DNA of 64,000 nt from Bacteroidota bacterium (GCA_016702705.1 JADJDM010000002.1:434001-498000); one strand, 5' to 3'; shown: positions 9,450-18,002, counted from the first letter of the stretch. Notes: generated from the letters alone by a model not told the origin. Translations and numbers: made by a program.

Positions 9450-9688
9450 TTTATCACTTTAATGTTATCAGTTTTCATTTTATTGCAAATTTATTTTCTT
9501 TGATTCCATTTATTATGATGAGTCTCAATTATTTTGATGATTTATGTTGGTTTTGGAGGTAGATAAATGAATTTAATTTGGAAATGAGATTTTAACAACT
9601 TATCAAAATTGCCCTTTATTTAGGCTTTTTAACGAATTTGCTTGCTTACAAATCTTATATTCGTATTCTAAAAAAAAACAACAACAAA

Positions 9689-12529
9689 ATGACTGATTCA
9701 ACACCTAAGAAAAAGAAGAGTTTATTCCGCCGTATTTTAAAATGGACAGGTATTACTTTTTTAGTTTTAATTATTTTATTAATTGCCTTGCCGTTTATTT
9801 TCAAGGATAAAATAATTCAAACAATTAAGGATGAAGCAAACAAATCATTAAACGCTAAAGTTGATTTTGGTGAGTTTGATATTTCTTTAATTTCTTCTTT
9901 CCCCGATTTTCGTTTTAAAATAGATAACGTTAGTGTTATTGGAGTGGGTGAGTTTGAAAAAGATACATTGGCTTACATCAAACAAACGCGTTTAGATGTA
10001 AATTTAATGAGTGTTATTAAAGGCGATCAATATAAAATAAAGGAAATTATTTTAGATCAACCTTACTTGTATGGTAAAGTTCTTTCTACAGGAAAAGCTA
10101 ACTGGGATATTGTAAAACCTGATACTGCTGCTGTTACACCAGAAGCTACCGATACTGCTGCAACTAAATTTGCATTGGCTTTAAATAAATTTGAAATTAC
10201 CAATGCAACCCTTCGTTATGATGATGCTACTATGGGAATGATTACTCGTTTAGATAGCATGAACTTTGTAATGAATGGTGATTTTACGCAAGATATTTTC
10301 CAAATGGATATTAAATCCGACATCGCTAAAATGAACTTTAGTTATGAAGGTGTTCCTTACGCTAAAAACATGCGAGTAGGAATGAAGGTTGTGATGGATA
10401 TGGATATGCCTAATTTTAAATTCACATTTAAAGAAAATGAATTTAACTTAAATGATTTAGGTTTAGGATTAGATGGTTGGTTAGCAATGCCAAAGGATGA
10501 TATTGATATGGATGTGAAATTCTCTTGCAAACAAACTGAGTTTAAATCCTTGTTATCATTGGTCCCTGCTGTTTATGCAAAAGATTTTGCAAGCGTAAAA
10601 ACAGCAGGTAAGTTAGCTTTAAATGGTTTTGCAAAAGGAACATACAACGATAAAGTAATGCCAGGTTTTGGTTTACATTTAGAAGTTGCTGATGCGATGT
10701 TTAAATATCCTTCATTACCAAAATCAGTAAACAATATTCAAATTAATTTAGATGTAAAAAACCCTGATGGTAATCCTGATGCAACTGTTATTGATTTAAA
10801 TAAATTCCACATGGAAATGGCAGGCAATCCAATTGATATGGTAATGCACGTGAAAACGCCTGTTTCGGATGCATCTATCAATGGAATGTTAAATGGTAAA
10901 ATTGTGTTAGCAAGCGTTAAAGAATTTGTTCCTTTAGAAAAAGGCGACGACTTAAACGGAACCATTACCATGAATGTGAAAATGGACGGACGTATGTCGA
11001 TGATTGAAAAAGAGCAATACGACCAGTTTAAAGCAGAAGGTTTTGTAGAGATTAACGGAATGAATTACAAAACTGCAACGTTACCATATGAAGTATTAAT
11101 TAATGCAATGCGTTTAAACTTTACTCCTAAATATGTTGAGTTAGCTAGCTTTGATACAAAGATGGGTAATACAGATATTAAAGCGAATGGTAAGATTGAA
11201 GACTTTATGCAATACATATTTAAGGATTCATTAATCAAAGGTAATTTCAATTTAACTTCTTCGTTAATTGATTTAAATCAATTAATGGGAAGTACATCAA
11301 CGGATACAGCAGCTGCAACACCTGCTCCCGTTGATACAGCAGCAGTGGCTGTAATTGAAGTCCCTAAGAATATTGATTTCGTTTTAAATTCTACTATTGG
11401 TCGTATCCTTTACGATAAATTAGATATTGCAAAGGTTTCAGGTGGAATTATAGTTCGTAATGCACGTGTGAGCATGCAAGATTTAAAAATGGATTTATTA
11501 GATGGTAACATGGTGATGTCGGGTTACTATGATACTAAAAACACGAAGAAGCCAGCAATTAATTTCGATTTAAAGATTTCTAATTTCGATATTCAAAAGT
11601 CATTTGATGCATTTAATACTGTGCAAAAAATGGCTCCAATTAGTAAGTATGCTAAAGGTAAATTCTCAACTAATTTAAATGATTTAGTTGGAACACTAAA
11701 CGATAAAATGGAGCCGGATATGAATACCTTAACAGGTAGCGGAAATTTAAAAACAAACGCTGTTGTTGTAGAAGGCTTCGAACCATTTGTGAAATTGGGC
11801 GATGCATTAAAAATTGAGAAACTAAAGAAAATGGAATTCAAAGATGTGAATCTACTTTATAAGTTTAAAGATGGTAGAGTAAATGTAGAGCCATTTAAAA
11901 CTAAAGTAGGTGATGTAGCTGCTGAGATTTCTGGCAGTACAGGATTTGACCAAACTATCGATTACAAGTGGGATATGGAAATACCTACAAAGATGTTAGG
12001 TTCTCAAGCAAACACAGTAATGCAAGGATTAATGGGTAAGGCTAGTGCTGCAACGGGACAAAATGTAACTGTTCCTGATAAGATTAAAGCAACTGCATTA
12101 ATTGGTGGTACTGCAACTAAACCTGTAATTAAAACAGGCATGAAGGATGCAATGAAAGATGTGAAGAACGAAGTGAAGGAACAAGTGAAAGAATTAATAG
12201 AAGAGAAAAAGCAAGAGGTAATTGAAGACGTAAAAGCAAAAGCAAGTGCTGAAGCAGATAAGATTTTAGCCGATGCTCAAAAGCAAGCTGATAATTTGAA
12301 GGCTGAAGCTGCAAAAACTGCTGAGCAAATTAGATCAGAAGGGAACAAGCAAGCGGATGAGCTAATGAACAAAGGCGGAAATCCAATTGAGAAAATGGCG
12401 AATAAAAAACTTGCTGAAAAATTAAGAAAAGAATCTGAAGCAAAAGCTCAAAAAGTAACGGATGAAGCAAATGTGAAAGCTGATAAAATTATGGCTGAAG
12501 CAAGAGAGAAAGCTGATAAACTGAAATAA
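9689..12529 (+). CDS. AsmA-like family protein with C-terminal coiled coil
   Basis: A 946-residue protein starting at the ATG at 9689. A frame extension to 9638 is possible, but this start gives a short basic N-terminus (TPKKKKSLFRR) followed by one membrane anchor at about 17-38. The long periplasmic body contains AsmA features: an early AKVDFGEFDISLISSFPDF segment, repeated beta strands, and a late LTGSGNLKTNAVVVEGF region close to the AsmA C-terminal domain. The last 130 or so residues form a Lys/Glu/Ala-rich coiled coil with repeated EADKI-A-A-KADKL-type units. AsmA/TamB-type proteins affect outer-membrane lipid or protein assembly. The following gene starts nine bases later. Confidence 0.8.
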   Translation: MTDSTPKKKKSLFRRILKWTGITFLVLIILLIALPFIFKDKIIQTIKDEANKSLNAKVDFGEFDISLISSFPDFRFKIDNVSVIGVGEFEKDTLAYIKQTRLDVNLMSVIKGDQYKIKEIILDQPYLYGKVLSTGKANWDIVKPDTAAVTPEATDTAATKFALALNKFEITNATLRYDDATMGMITRLDSMNFVMNGDFTQDIFQMDIKSDIAKMNFSYEGVPYAKNMRVGMKVVMDMDMPNFKFTFKENEFNLNDLGLGLDGWLAMPKDDIDMDVKFSCKQTEFKSLLSLVPAVYAKDFASVKTAGKLALNGFAKGTYNDKVMPGFGLHLEVADAMFKYPSLPKSVNNIQINLDVKNPDGNPDATVIDLNKFHMEMAGNPIDMVMHVKTPVSDASINGMLNGKIVLASVKEFVPLEKGDDLNGTITMNVKMDGRMSMIEKEQYDQFKAEGFVEINGMNYKTATLPYEVLINAMRLNFTPKYVELASFDTKMGNTDIKANGKIEDFMQYIFKDSLIKGNFNLTSSLIDLNQLMGSTSTDTAAATPAPVDTAAVAVIEVPKNIDFVLNSTIGRILYDKLDIAKVSGGIIVRNARVSMQDLKMDLLDGNMVMSGYYDTKNTKKPAINFDLKISNFDIQKSFDAFNTVQKMAPISKYAKGKFSTNLNDLVGTLNDKMEPDMNTLTGSGNLKTNAVVVEGFEPFVKLGDALKIEKLKKMEFKDVNLLYKFKDGRVNVEPFKTKVGDVAAEISGSTGFDQTIDYKWDMEIPTKMLGSQANTVMQGLMGKASAATGQNVTVPDKIKATALIGGTATKPVIKTGMKDAMKDVKNEVKEQVKELIEEKKQEVIEDVKAKASAEADKILADAQKQADNLKAEAAKTAEQIRSEGNKQADELMNKGGNPIEKMANKKLAEKLRKESEAKAQKVTDEANVKADKIMAEAREKADKLK

Positions 12530-12537
12530 TAGGCAAT

Positions 12538-12831
12538 ATGAAAAGTGTATTAAAAGTATTGTCAATTGTATTGTTTGTTTCGATTGTCTCATGTAAAGGC
12601 AAAGAAAAAGTAGTAGAGAAAACTACTTTCGATTTTGTGCTTGTTGAAGCGGTAACGAATAAGCTAGCTGTAGTAAAACTCATTAAAGAAAAAACAGGCT
12701 TAGGTTTAAAAGAGTCGAAGGAGATAATGGACGACGCACCTAAAATTGTTAAGTCAGGTATTTCGAAGGAAGAAGCAGAAAAATTGAAGCAGGCGTTTGA
12801 GGCCGTTGGAGCTAAAGTGGAAATTAAATAA
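12538..12831 (+). CDS. Lipoprotein with ribosomal protein L7/L12 C-terminal-like domain
   Basis: A 97-residue protein with a lipoprotein signal (lipobox SIVSC, Cys at 19) and a short charged linker. From about residue 29 to the end it aligns closely by eye with the C-terminal domain of bacterial L7/L12: F-D-x-V-L, NK-x-AV-x-K, TGLGLKE-x-K, AP, K-x-G-x-SK-x-x-AE-x-LK and GA-x-VE-x-K. True L7/L12 is cytoplasmic and binds translation factors. Here the dimerisation N-terminus is absent and replaced by a lipid anchor, so the fold appears to have been reused outside the cytoplasm. It sits between the AsmA-like gene and the cytochrome gene, all on one strand with short gaps. Confidence 0.8.
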   Translation: MKSVLKVLSIVLFVSIVSCKGKEKVVEKTTFDFVLVEAVTNKLAVVKLIKEKTGLGLKESKEIMDDAPKIVKSGISKEEAEKLKQAFEAVGAKVEIK

Positions 12832-12849
12832 AGATAAATATAGAAAAAC

Positions 12850-13215
12850 ATGAAAATTAAATTTGTAATCTTAACATTAGCTGTTGTAGGCTTAACATTT
12901 TGTAAGAGTAAAAAAGGCTCAACAGAAACAGCTGCCGCAACACCAGTAGTAAAAGAAGAATTAGCAGCTGATTTAAAAACATCAGCAGAGGCGCGTTACC
13001 CAGGTGTAGCAAGTGCGGATATTTTGGAAGGTCAAAAATTGTACACAGGTAAATGTGGTAAGTGCCACGAATTATTTGCTGTTGATTACAAAACCGAAGA
13101 AAAATGGCCAAAGATTATGGATTGGATGGCTCCAAAAGCAAATATGGATGATGCTCAAAAGCAAAAAACATTAAAATATATTTTAGCTGCGAGAGATATT
13201 AAGGTTAAGAAATAA
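12850..13215 (+). CDS. Monoheme c-type cytochrome lipoprotein
   Basis: A 121-residue exported protein with a lipobox-like GLTFC (Cys 18) and a low-complexity Ala/Thr linker. A cytochrome c domain follows with one heme site CGKCH at residues 69-73. A WMAPK segment about 20 residues later offers a possible Met axial ligand. Its size fits small class I cytochromes that carry electrons in the periplasm or on the outer membrane. It lies 18 bases after the L7/L12-like lipoprotein and ends just before a bidirectional palindromic terminator. Confidence 0.85.
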   Translation: MKIKFVILTLAVVGLTFCKSKKGSTETAAATPVVKEELAADLKTSAEARYPGVASADILEGQKLYTGKCGKCHELFAVDYKTEEKWPKIMDWMAPKANMDDAQKQKTLKYILAARDIKVKK

Positions 13216-13240
13216 TTGATTCAATATAATTAATAAAATG

Positions 13241-13264
13241 ATGGCAGAGCAATTGCTCTGCCAT
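13241..13264. terminator. Bidirectional terminator (24-base perfect palindrome)
   Basis: The 24 bases are exactly self-complementary and include GGCAGAGC and GCTCTGCC arms. They lie between the convergent cytochrome (plus) and ferredoxin (minus) genes, with T-rich sequence on the plus side and A-rich sequence for the minus transcript. This suits rho-independent termination in both directions. Confidence 0.8.
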
Positions 13265-13492
13265 TTACTTTTGTAGTACTTGTATAATATTAACAGGACA
13301 ATTCTTCGCCGCCTTTAAATTTTCTTCCAACTCATGTTCATCCACCAACACACTATGAAAACCTTTTTTTTCGGTTGAGCCAACAAGCGTACATTTTCCA
13401 TCTTGTCGGTTAATACGCCAACGGTAGTAAGCTGCTTCTACACAAGCATTGCAGCCAATACATTTATCGCGTTGTTGTATGATGCGTATCAT
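13265..13492 (-). CDS. 4Fe-4S ferredoxin-like protein
   Basis: A 75-residue cytoplasmic protein with a CIGCNAC cluster (Cys 11, 14, 17) and a later NCPV (Cys 65), the four ligands of one 4Fe-4S cluster. An extra Cys at 34 lies in an insert where a second cluster would be expected, so it probably holds one cluster. Its start overlaps the stop of the U32 gene by four bases, so the two are translationally coupled. This suggests it supplies electrons or a cluster to the U32 enzyme. Confidence 0.85.
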   Translation of the reverse strand: MIRIIQQRDKCIGCNACVEAAYYRWRINRQDGKCTLVGSTEKKGFHSVLVDEHELEENLKAAKNCPVNIIQVLQK

Positions 13493-14727
13493 TCTGAATC
13501 AACTAATTTATAGAGTTTATCAGATGCTCTTATTTTTTCTGCAAAAGGCATAGTAAAACTTTCACCTCTGTTAACTCGCTCTACGCTTTTTTCTCCTACG
13601 CGTAGTTCCGTTACTTTACCTTCTAGATAGCCAGTTGTAGGACCTGTTATCATTATGTTGTCTCCAACCGATAAGTATTGTGCTTCTAATGTGAATTGCC
13701 CTATTTGAGCTTTATCAAAATAGTGTTCGCCTTTAGCAACGTATATTTTTCGTTTAGTTGATTTAGAACCATTTTCATCATGCCATTCGCCCATTTTTTT
13801 ACCAAGGTAATAGCCATCCCAAAAACCACGATTGAAAACGGTTTCGAGCTGTTTCATCCAAGCTTCTACTTTTTCTTGTGTGTAAGTTCCTTCATAATAA
13901 CTATCAATGGCTTCACGGTAACATTTAGTTACGGTATGCACATAATCAGCAGCGCGACCTCTTCCTTCAATCTTTAATACAATTACTCCAGCATCTAAAA
14001 TTTGATCAATAAAACCAATGGTGCATAAATCCTTTGCCGACATAATGTATTCATTATCGATTTCAAATTCGATTCCATCTTCTTTATCGGTAACAATATA
14101 ATTTCTTCTGCAGTTTTGTATACACGCCCCGCGGTTAGCCGATGCAAAATGAGAATGCAAACTCAAATAACATTTACCCGAAACAGCCATGCACAAAGCA
14201 CCATGAGCAAATATTTCTATTTCAATTAAATTGCCTTTCGGTCCTCTGATGTCTCGGCGTTTTATTTCTCTGGTAATTTCTGCAACTTGCATTAAGCTTA
14301 GCTCCCTTGCTAATACAACTACATCAGCATAGTTTGCATAAAACTCAATGGTATCAATATTCGAAATGTTTGCTTGGGTGGATACATGCAATTCCATTCC
14401 GATTTTTTTCGCGTAATTCATTACCGCATGGTCGGCCGCAATAATTGCTGTGATACCACTTTCCTTTGCTGTATTTACAATTGACTTCATGAGGTTAATG
14501 TCATGATCGTACAATACCGTATTAAGTGTGAGGTAGCTTTTTACATTATGTTCTTTGCAAATGTTTGCAATGTTTTTTAAGTCTTCTAAAGTAAAATTGT
14601 TTGCCGAGCGGGCACGCATGTTTAATTGCTCAACTCCAAAATAAACCGAGTTACAGCCTGCATGTATTGCCGCCATTAGTGCTTCGTAAGAGCCAGCTGG
14701 CGACATTAATTCAATGGAGTTTTTCAC
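13489..14727 (-). CDS. U32 family protein, RNA hydroxylation enzyme (TrhP/RlhA-like)
   Basis: A 412-residue protein of the family once called peptidase U32. Visible marks are MSPAGSYEAL at the N-terminus, RARSANNF near 38-45, and the Cys ladder C179, C186, C202, C206 in the HGALCMAVSGKCYLS and GACIQNC region. A late beta domain ends in SDKLYKL. Known members act in prephenate-dependent hydroxylation of tRNA U34 (TrhP) or 23S rRNA C2501 (RlhA). The length matches TrhP-type proteins, but which RNA is modified cannot be told. Translation starts at GTG. A TACTTTTG -7 element lies at 14742-14749. The downstream ferredoxin is coupled. Confidence 0.85.
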   Translation of the reverse strand: MKNSIELMSPAGSYEALMAAIHAGCNSVYFGVEQLNMRARSANNFTLEDLKNIANICKEHNVKSYLTLNTVLYDHDINLMKSIVNTAKESGITAIIAADHAVMNYAKKIGMELHVSTQANISNIDTIEFYANYADVVVLARELSLMQVAEITREIKRRDIRGPKGNLIEIEIFAHGALCMAVSGKCYLSLHSHFASANRGACIQNCRRNYIVTDKEDGIEFEIDNEYIMSAKDLCTIGFIDQILDAGVIVLKIEGRGRAADYVHTVTKCYREAIDSYYEGTYTQEKVEAWMKQLETVFNRGFWDGYYLGKKMGEWHDENGSKSTKRKIYVAKGEHYFDKAQIGQFTLEAQYLSVGDNIMITGPTTGYLEGKVTELRVGEKSVERVNRGESFTMPFAEKIRASDKLYKLVDSE

Positions 14728-14741
14728 TTAAATTGTTTTTG

Positions 14742-14749
14742 CAAAAGTA
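14742..14749 (-). promoter_or_regulatory. -7 promoter element of the U32-ferredoxin operon
   Basis: On the minus strand the bases read TACTTTTG, matching TAnnTTTG of Bacteroidota primary sigma factor promoters. It lies 14 bases before the GTG start, so the leader would be very short. No TTTG at the ideal -33 distance was seen. Confidence 0.5.
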
Positions 14750-14877
14750 GGTTTTGATAAAATAAAAAATCATGACTTAAGTCAGTTTTAATTAATTGGA
14801 ATTAAAGCTATCGAGAAGTTTTGGAACTGAAGAATTAAGTAATTAAATTACCCATGCGGCGAAAAAGAGAGTTATTT

Positions 14878-14893
14878 ACCGCAAATTTGCGGT
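14878..14893. promoter_or_regulatory. 16-base perfect palindrome, possible operator
   Basis: ACCGCAAATTTGCGGT is exactly self-complementary and stands 33 bases before a TATATTTG -7 element (14927-14934) of the following plus-strand gene. Its symmetry suits binding of a dimeric regulator. The rest of the 264-base gap, 14728-14991, shows nothing else clear. Confidence 0.45.
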
Positions 14894-14926
14894 GAATGTG
14901 CTTTTAATTTTTCGATTGGAATTGTT

Positions 14927-14934
14927 TATATTTG
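14927..14934 (+). promoter_or_regulatory. -7 promoter element for the gene at 14992
   Basis: TATATTTG matches TAnnTTTG. The start codon lies about 58 bases downstream, giving a leader of about 50 bases. No matching -33 TTTG is evident. Confidence 0.45.
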
Positions 14935-14991
14935 AATGAACAAGATGAGTCGATGTAAATAGGTTATTGTAAAACTTAAGATACCAAAAAA

Positions 14992-15444
14992 ATGAACGCC
15001 AACTCCTATAGATGGACAAAATATAAAAATGGAATAAGTTCGGTTGCTGTCGTTTCTATTAATGTGGAAAGTTACTCGGTAGGTCCGAATACAATTATTG
15101 AAAATTACTCTGGACAAGGTTTTAATAGCCAAGGAGCAATTGAATCTGTTCCACCAATAGGATACGAGTCTTGGAAAATAGCAGCAAAGCATGGTTTAGA
15201 ATATGCTTTCTCATTAACAAAAGACAATTGGAAAGTTACAATTAATAGTATTGAAGGTCGCTCAGTTACAGATACAACGCCTTCAGTTGTTGCTTACACA
15301 ATTTTTCGCGCATTTTGCGATAAAATAAATCTAACTCTTTCTGAAGAAGTTATTTCAAAACTTGAGGAATTTGTTTTAAGCGCTTGGACAAATCCTTATA
15401 AAGAACTTATCCCAGATTTTTATACTCTGACCTTCTCTGAATAG
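14992..15444 (+). CDS. Small conserved-looking protein, possibly EF-G domain IV-like
   Basis: A 150-residue soluble protein without signal peptide or membrane segment. The central part (TIIENYSGQGF, then ESVPPIGYESWKIAAKHGLEYAF, then WKVTINSIEGR) recalls the order of elements in domain IV of elongation factor G: a beta strand, a P-x-x-Y followed by an amphipathic helix ending G-x-x-x-A, then a V-x-V strand. This is a tentative fold guess from pattern only. The gene stands alone between oppositely oriented operons, with its own promoter and an upstream palindrome. Confidence 0.45.
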   Translation: MNANSYRWTKYKNGISSVAVVSINVESYSVGPNTIIENYSGQGFNSQGAIESVPPIGYESWKIAAKHGLEYAFSLTKDNWKVTINSIEGRSVTDTTPSVVAYTIFRAFCDKINLTLSEEVISKLEEFVLSAWTNPYKELIPDFYTLTFSE

Positions 15445-15495
15445 TTTAGTGGTTTAGAAACGGCATAGTTAAAGCGCTTGTTACCGTATTATTAA

Positions 15496-15990
15496 TCAAT
15501 GACACTTAAAATAGTCAAACACTTCCTTACAATCATTACACTTATACAATGCTTTGCAAGCTGTTGAGCCAAATTTAGAAATCACGCTTGAGTTTTTTGA
15601 TTTGCATTGTGGACATTGTATATGCTCTTCTACCGCAAATAGTTTAGAACAAGATGAATGTGTAGGCGGGGCAATTCCATATTCTCTCATTTTTTGTTTT
15701 GCCTCTTCGCTTAACCAATCCGTTGTCCATGCAGGAGTGTAGGTGAGATTTACTTTTACATTATCAATATGATGTTCGTGCAAACGCTCCTTAATTTGAT
15801 CTTCAATCATTTTCATAGCGGGGCAAGCAGTGTAAGTAGGAGTAATGGTAACAACATAATTGTCATCCGCAAAATCTACTTTACGCAACATTCCCAAGTC
15901 TTTGATTGTGATTACAGGAATCTCAGGATCTGGAATATCCGAAATCAAATTGTAAACTTCAATTACCGATATGTGATTATCTGTTACCAT
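15496..15990 (-). CDS. paaD: Phenylacetyl-CoA epoxidase accessory protein PaaD
   Basis: A 164-residue cytoplasmic protein of the PaaD/MIP18 (DUF59) type, needed for maturation of the ring 1,2-phenylacetyl-CoA epoxidase. The N-terminal two thirds contain the DUF59 core (PDPEIPVITIKDLGM, then PTYTACPAM with its conserved Cys). The C-terminus is a zinc-ribbon-like Cys region (CPQC, CKALYKC, CNDC) typical of PaaD. Its start overlaps the end of paaC by seven bases, so it belongs to the same minus-strand operon. It is the last paa gene visible, and the reductase gene paaE is not next to it. Confidence 0.9.
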   Translation of the reverse strand: MVTDNHISVIEVYNLISDIPDPEIPVITIKDLGMLRKVDFADDNYVVTITPTYTACPAMKMIEDQIKERLHEHHIDNVKVNLTYTPAWTTDWLSEEAKQKMREYGIAPPTHSSCSKLFAVEEHIQCPQCKSKNSSVISKFGSTACKALYKCNDCKEVFDYFKCH

Positions 15991-16742
15991 GTTGCATCCG
16001 GATATGCTCTTTGTAAATATTGCATTTCAGAAAGTATATGTCCAAGGTTTTCAGTATGTACACCTTTTCTCCCTCCTGTTTGCATGTAGCCATCTTCAGG
16101 CATTGATAAAGTTGCTTCCGTTAATATAGTTTGAATTTGGTTGTACCATGCTGCTTTCAAAGGAACTAAATCAACTCCAATACCTTCTTTAATCAACAAA
16201 TTTTCTACTTCATCCATTTCAAACAATTCACCCGTCCACATCCACAATTCATCAATTGCATGTTGCATTTTAGCATGACTCTTTTCTGTGCCATCGCCTA
16301 AACGAATAACCCATTCAGCAGCATGTTGTTGGTGATATTTTATTTCTTTAATAGCTTTACTTGCAATAGCAGCTAGGTTAGCGTCCTTGCTTTTTTCTAA
16401 TTCGGAATAAAATAAAAACTCGAATGCAGAAACAAAAAACTGGCGTGCAATGGTAAATGCAAAATCACCATTAGGTTGCTCATTAAGCAAATGATTTTGG
16501 TATTCAATCTCTGGTCTTCTGTAAGCCAGGAAATCTGCATCTTTTCCCTTGCCTTCAATTTCAGCAGCAAACCCAAGCAATGCTTGCGCTCTTCCAATCA
16601 AATCTAATGATATATTGGTTAAAGCTAAATCTTCCTCTATAAATGGAGAGCGACTGCATAGTTCAGATAAACGGTGTCCTAAAATTAATGCATCATCTCC
16701 TAAACGTATGCTGTATTTGTATAGTGCTTCTTGCTTTGTCAT
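15984..16742 (-). CDS. paaC: Phenylacetyl-CoA epoxidase structural subunit PaaC
   Basis: A 252-residue ferritin-like, all-helical subunit that pairs with PaaA in the epoxidase. Visible marks are the N-terminal LGDDALILGHRLSELC, ALTNISLDLIGRAQALL, the EIKYHQQHAAEWVIRLGDGT stretch and a C-terminal GGRKGVHTENLGHILSEMQ segment. The length matches PaaC. PaaC lacks the diiron site and supports PaaA structurally. The gene lies 11 bases after paaB and overlaps paaD. Confidence 0.92.
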   Translation of the reverse strand: MTKQEALYKYSIRLGDDALILGHRLSELCSRSPFIEEDLALTNISLDLIGRAQALLGFAAEIEGKGKDADFLAYRRPEIEYQNHLLNEQPNGDFAFTIARQFFVSAFEFLFYSELEKSKDANLAAIASKAIKEIKYHQQHAAEWVIRLGDGTEKSHAKMQHAIDELWMWTGELFEMDEVENLLIKEGIGVDLVPLKAAWYNQIQTILTEATLSMPEDGYMQTGGRKGVHTENLGHILSEMQYLQRAYPDATW

Positions 16743-16753
16743 GATTAATGTTT

Positions 16754-17047
16754 TTAGATGTTTTTTGCGCCTTCTGGCATAACGTAAAAGGTAGGGTGAC
16801 GATAAATTTTATCATTTGATGGATCAAACAACATTTCATTATCATCGGGATTAGAAGCCGAAATATGTTTGCTTGGTACTACCCAATAACTTGTTCCTTC
16901 GCCTCTGCGAGTATAAGTATCGCGTGCGTTTTGCATTGCCATCTTAACATCGGATGCATGAACACTTCCTGCATGCACGTATGGTTGCCCCGATTTACTT
17001 TGAATAAATACTTCCCATACATCTAATTGTGAATCTTTATGTGTCAT
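16754..17047 (-). CDS. paaB: Phenylacetyl-CoA epoxidase subunit PaaB
   Basis: A 97-residue protein with the PaaB pattern: WEVFIQSKSGQPYVHAGSVHA at the N-terminus, ALQ/MQNARDTYTRRGE and a VVPSKHISAS segment. PaaB is a small bridging subunit required for oxygenase activity in the PaaABCE complex. It lies ten bases after paaA and 11 before paaC, within one transcription unit. Confidence 0.92.
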   Translation of the reverse strand: MTHKDSQLDVWEVFIQSKSGQPYVHAGSVHASDVKMAMQNARDTYTRRGEGTSYWVVPSKHISASNPDDNEMLFDPSNDKIYRHPTFYVMPEGAKNI

Positions 17048-17057
17048 AATAATATTA

Positions 17058-18002
17058 TTAAGCGGTTACTAATTCCTTTTGTAATTTTTTTGCTTTAAAT
17101 GCTTCTGCTGCTTCGCGTACCCATTCACCTTCATTATGGTATTTAATGTGATGTGCCATACGTTGTTTGTTGCAAGGGCCATCACCTTTAATTACGCGTT
17201 TAAATTCATCCCAATTAATTGCGCCATGGTCGTAACATTGTTTTGCTTCGTTCCATTTTAAATCTGGATCGGGCATTTTTAAACCTATTACTTCAGCTTG
17301 TTGTACTGTTTTATCAATAAACTTTTGGCGTAATGTATCGTTTGATTCACGTTTAATTCTCCACTTAACAGCATCACCTGTGTGTGGCGAATCAATATCA
17401 TGTGGACCAAACATCATTAAAGATGGCCACCACCAACGATTCATTGCATCTTGTGCCATTGCTTGTTGTTCTTTTGTGCCGCGCATCATAATTGCCATAA
17501 TTTCATAACCTTGGCGTTGATGAAAGCTTTCTTCTTTACAAATACGCACCATTGCACGGCTATATGGTCCGTAAGAAGTGCGTTGCAAGGAAACTTGATT
17601 TACGATAGCTGCCCCGTCAACCAACCAACCAATAGCTCCAATGTCAGCCCAGTTTAAAGATGGGTAGTTAAAAATGTTTGAGTATTTTGCTTTGCCAGTA
17701 TGTAAATTATCAATCATCTCTTCGCGAGAAATACCAAGTGTTTCGGCAGCACTGTATAAATACAACCCGTGTCCACCTTCATCCTGAATCTTTGCAAGTA
17801 GAATTTGTTTTGCACGTAAACTTGGTGCGCGGGTAATCCAATTGCCTTCGGGTTGCATACCAATTACCTCCGAGTGTGCATGTTGCGACATTTGTCGGAT
17901 AAGGTGTTTTCTATAGCCTTCTGGCATATAATCACGTGGCTCAATGTATTCGCCATTATCAATTCTTTTTTGAAAATGTTCGTCTGAATGTTCGTTGTGC
18001 AT
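17058..18002 (-). CDS. paaA: Phenylacetyl-CoA epoxidase catalytic subunit PaaA
   Basis: A 314-residue ferritin-like oxygenase subunit that forms the ring 1,2-epoxide of phenylacetyl-CoA in aerobic phenylacetate degradation. Two diiron ligand motifs are visible, QDEGGH (E-x-x-H) and KEESFH (E-x-x-H), together with the family segment RMAHHIKYHNEGEWVREAAEAF near the C-terminus. It is the first gene of the visible paaABCD cluster on the minus strand. The 296 bases before it hold two palindromic repeats, and no clear TAnnTTTG element was found. Confidence 0.95.
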   Translation of the reverse strand: MHNEHSDEHFQKRIDNGEYIEPRDYMPEGYRKHLIRQMSQHAHSEVIGMQPEGNWITRAPSLRAKQILLAKIQDEGGHGLYLYSAAETLGISREEMIDNLHTGKAKYSNIFNYPSLNWADIGAIGWLVDGAAIVNQVSLQRTSYGPYSRAMVRICKEESFHQRQGYEIMAIMMRGTKEQQAMAQDAMNRWWWPSLMMFGPHDIDSPHTGDAVKWRIKRESNDTLRQKFIDKTVQQAEVIGLKMPDPDLKWNEAKQCYDHGAINWDEFKRVIKGDGPCNKQRMAHHIKYHNEGEWVREAAEAFKAKKLQKELVTA

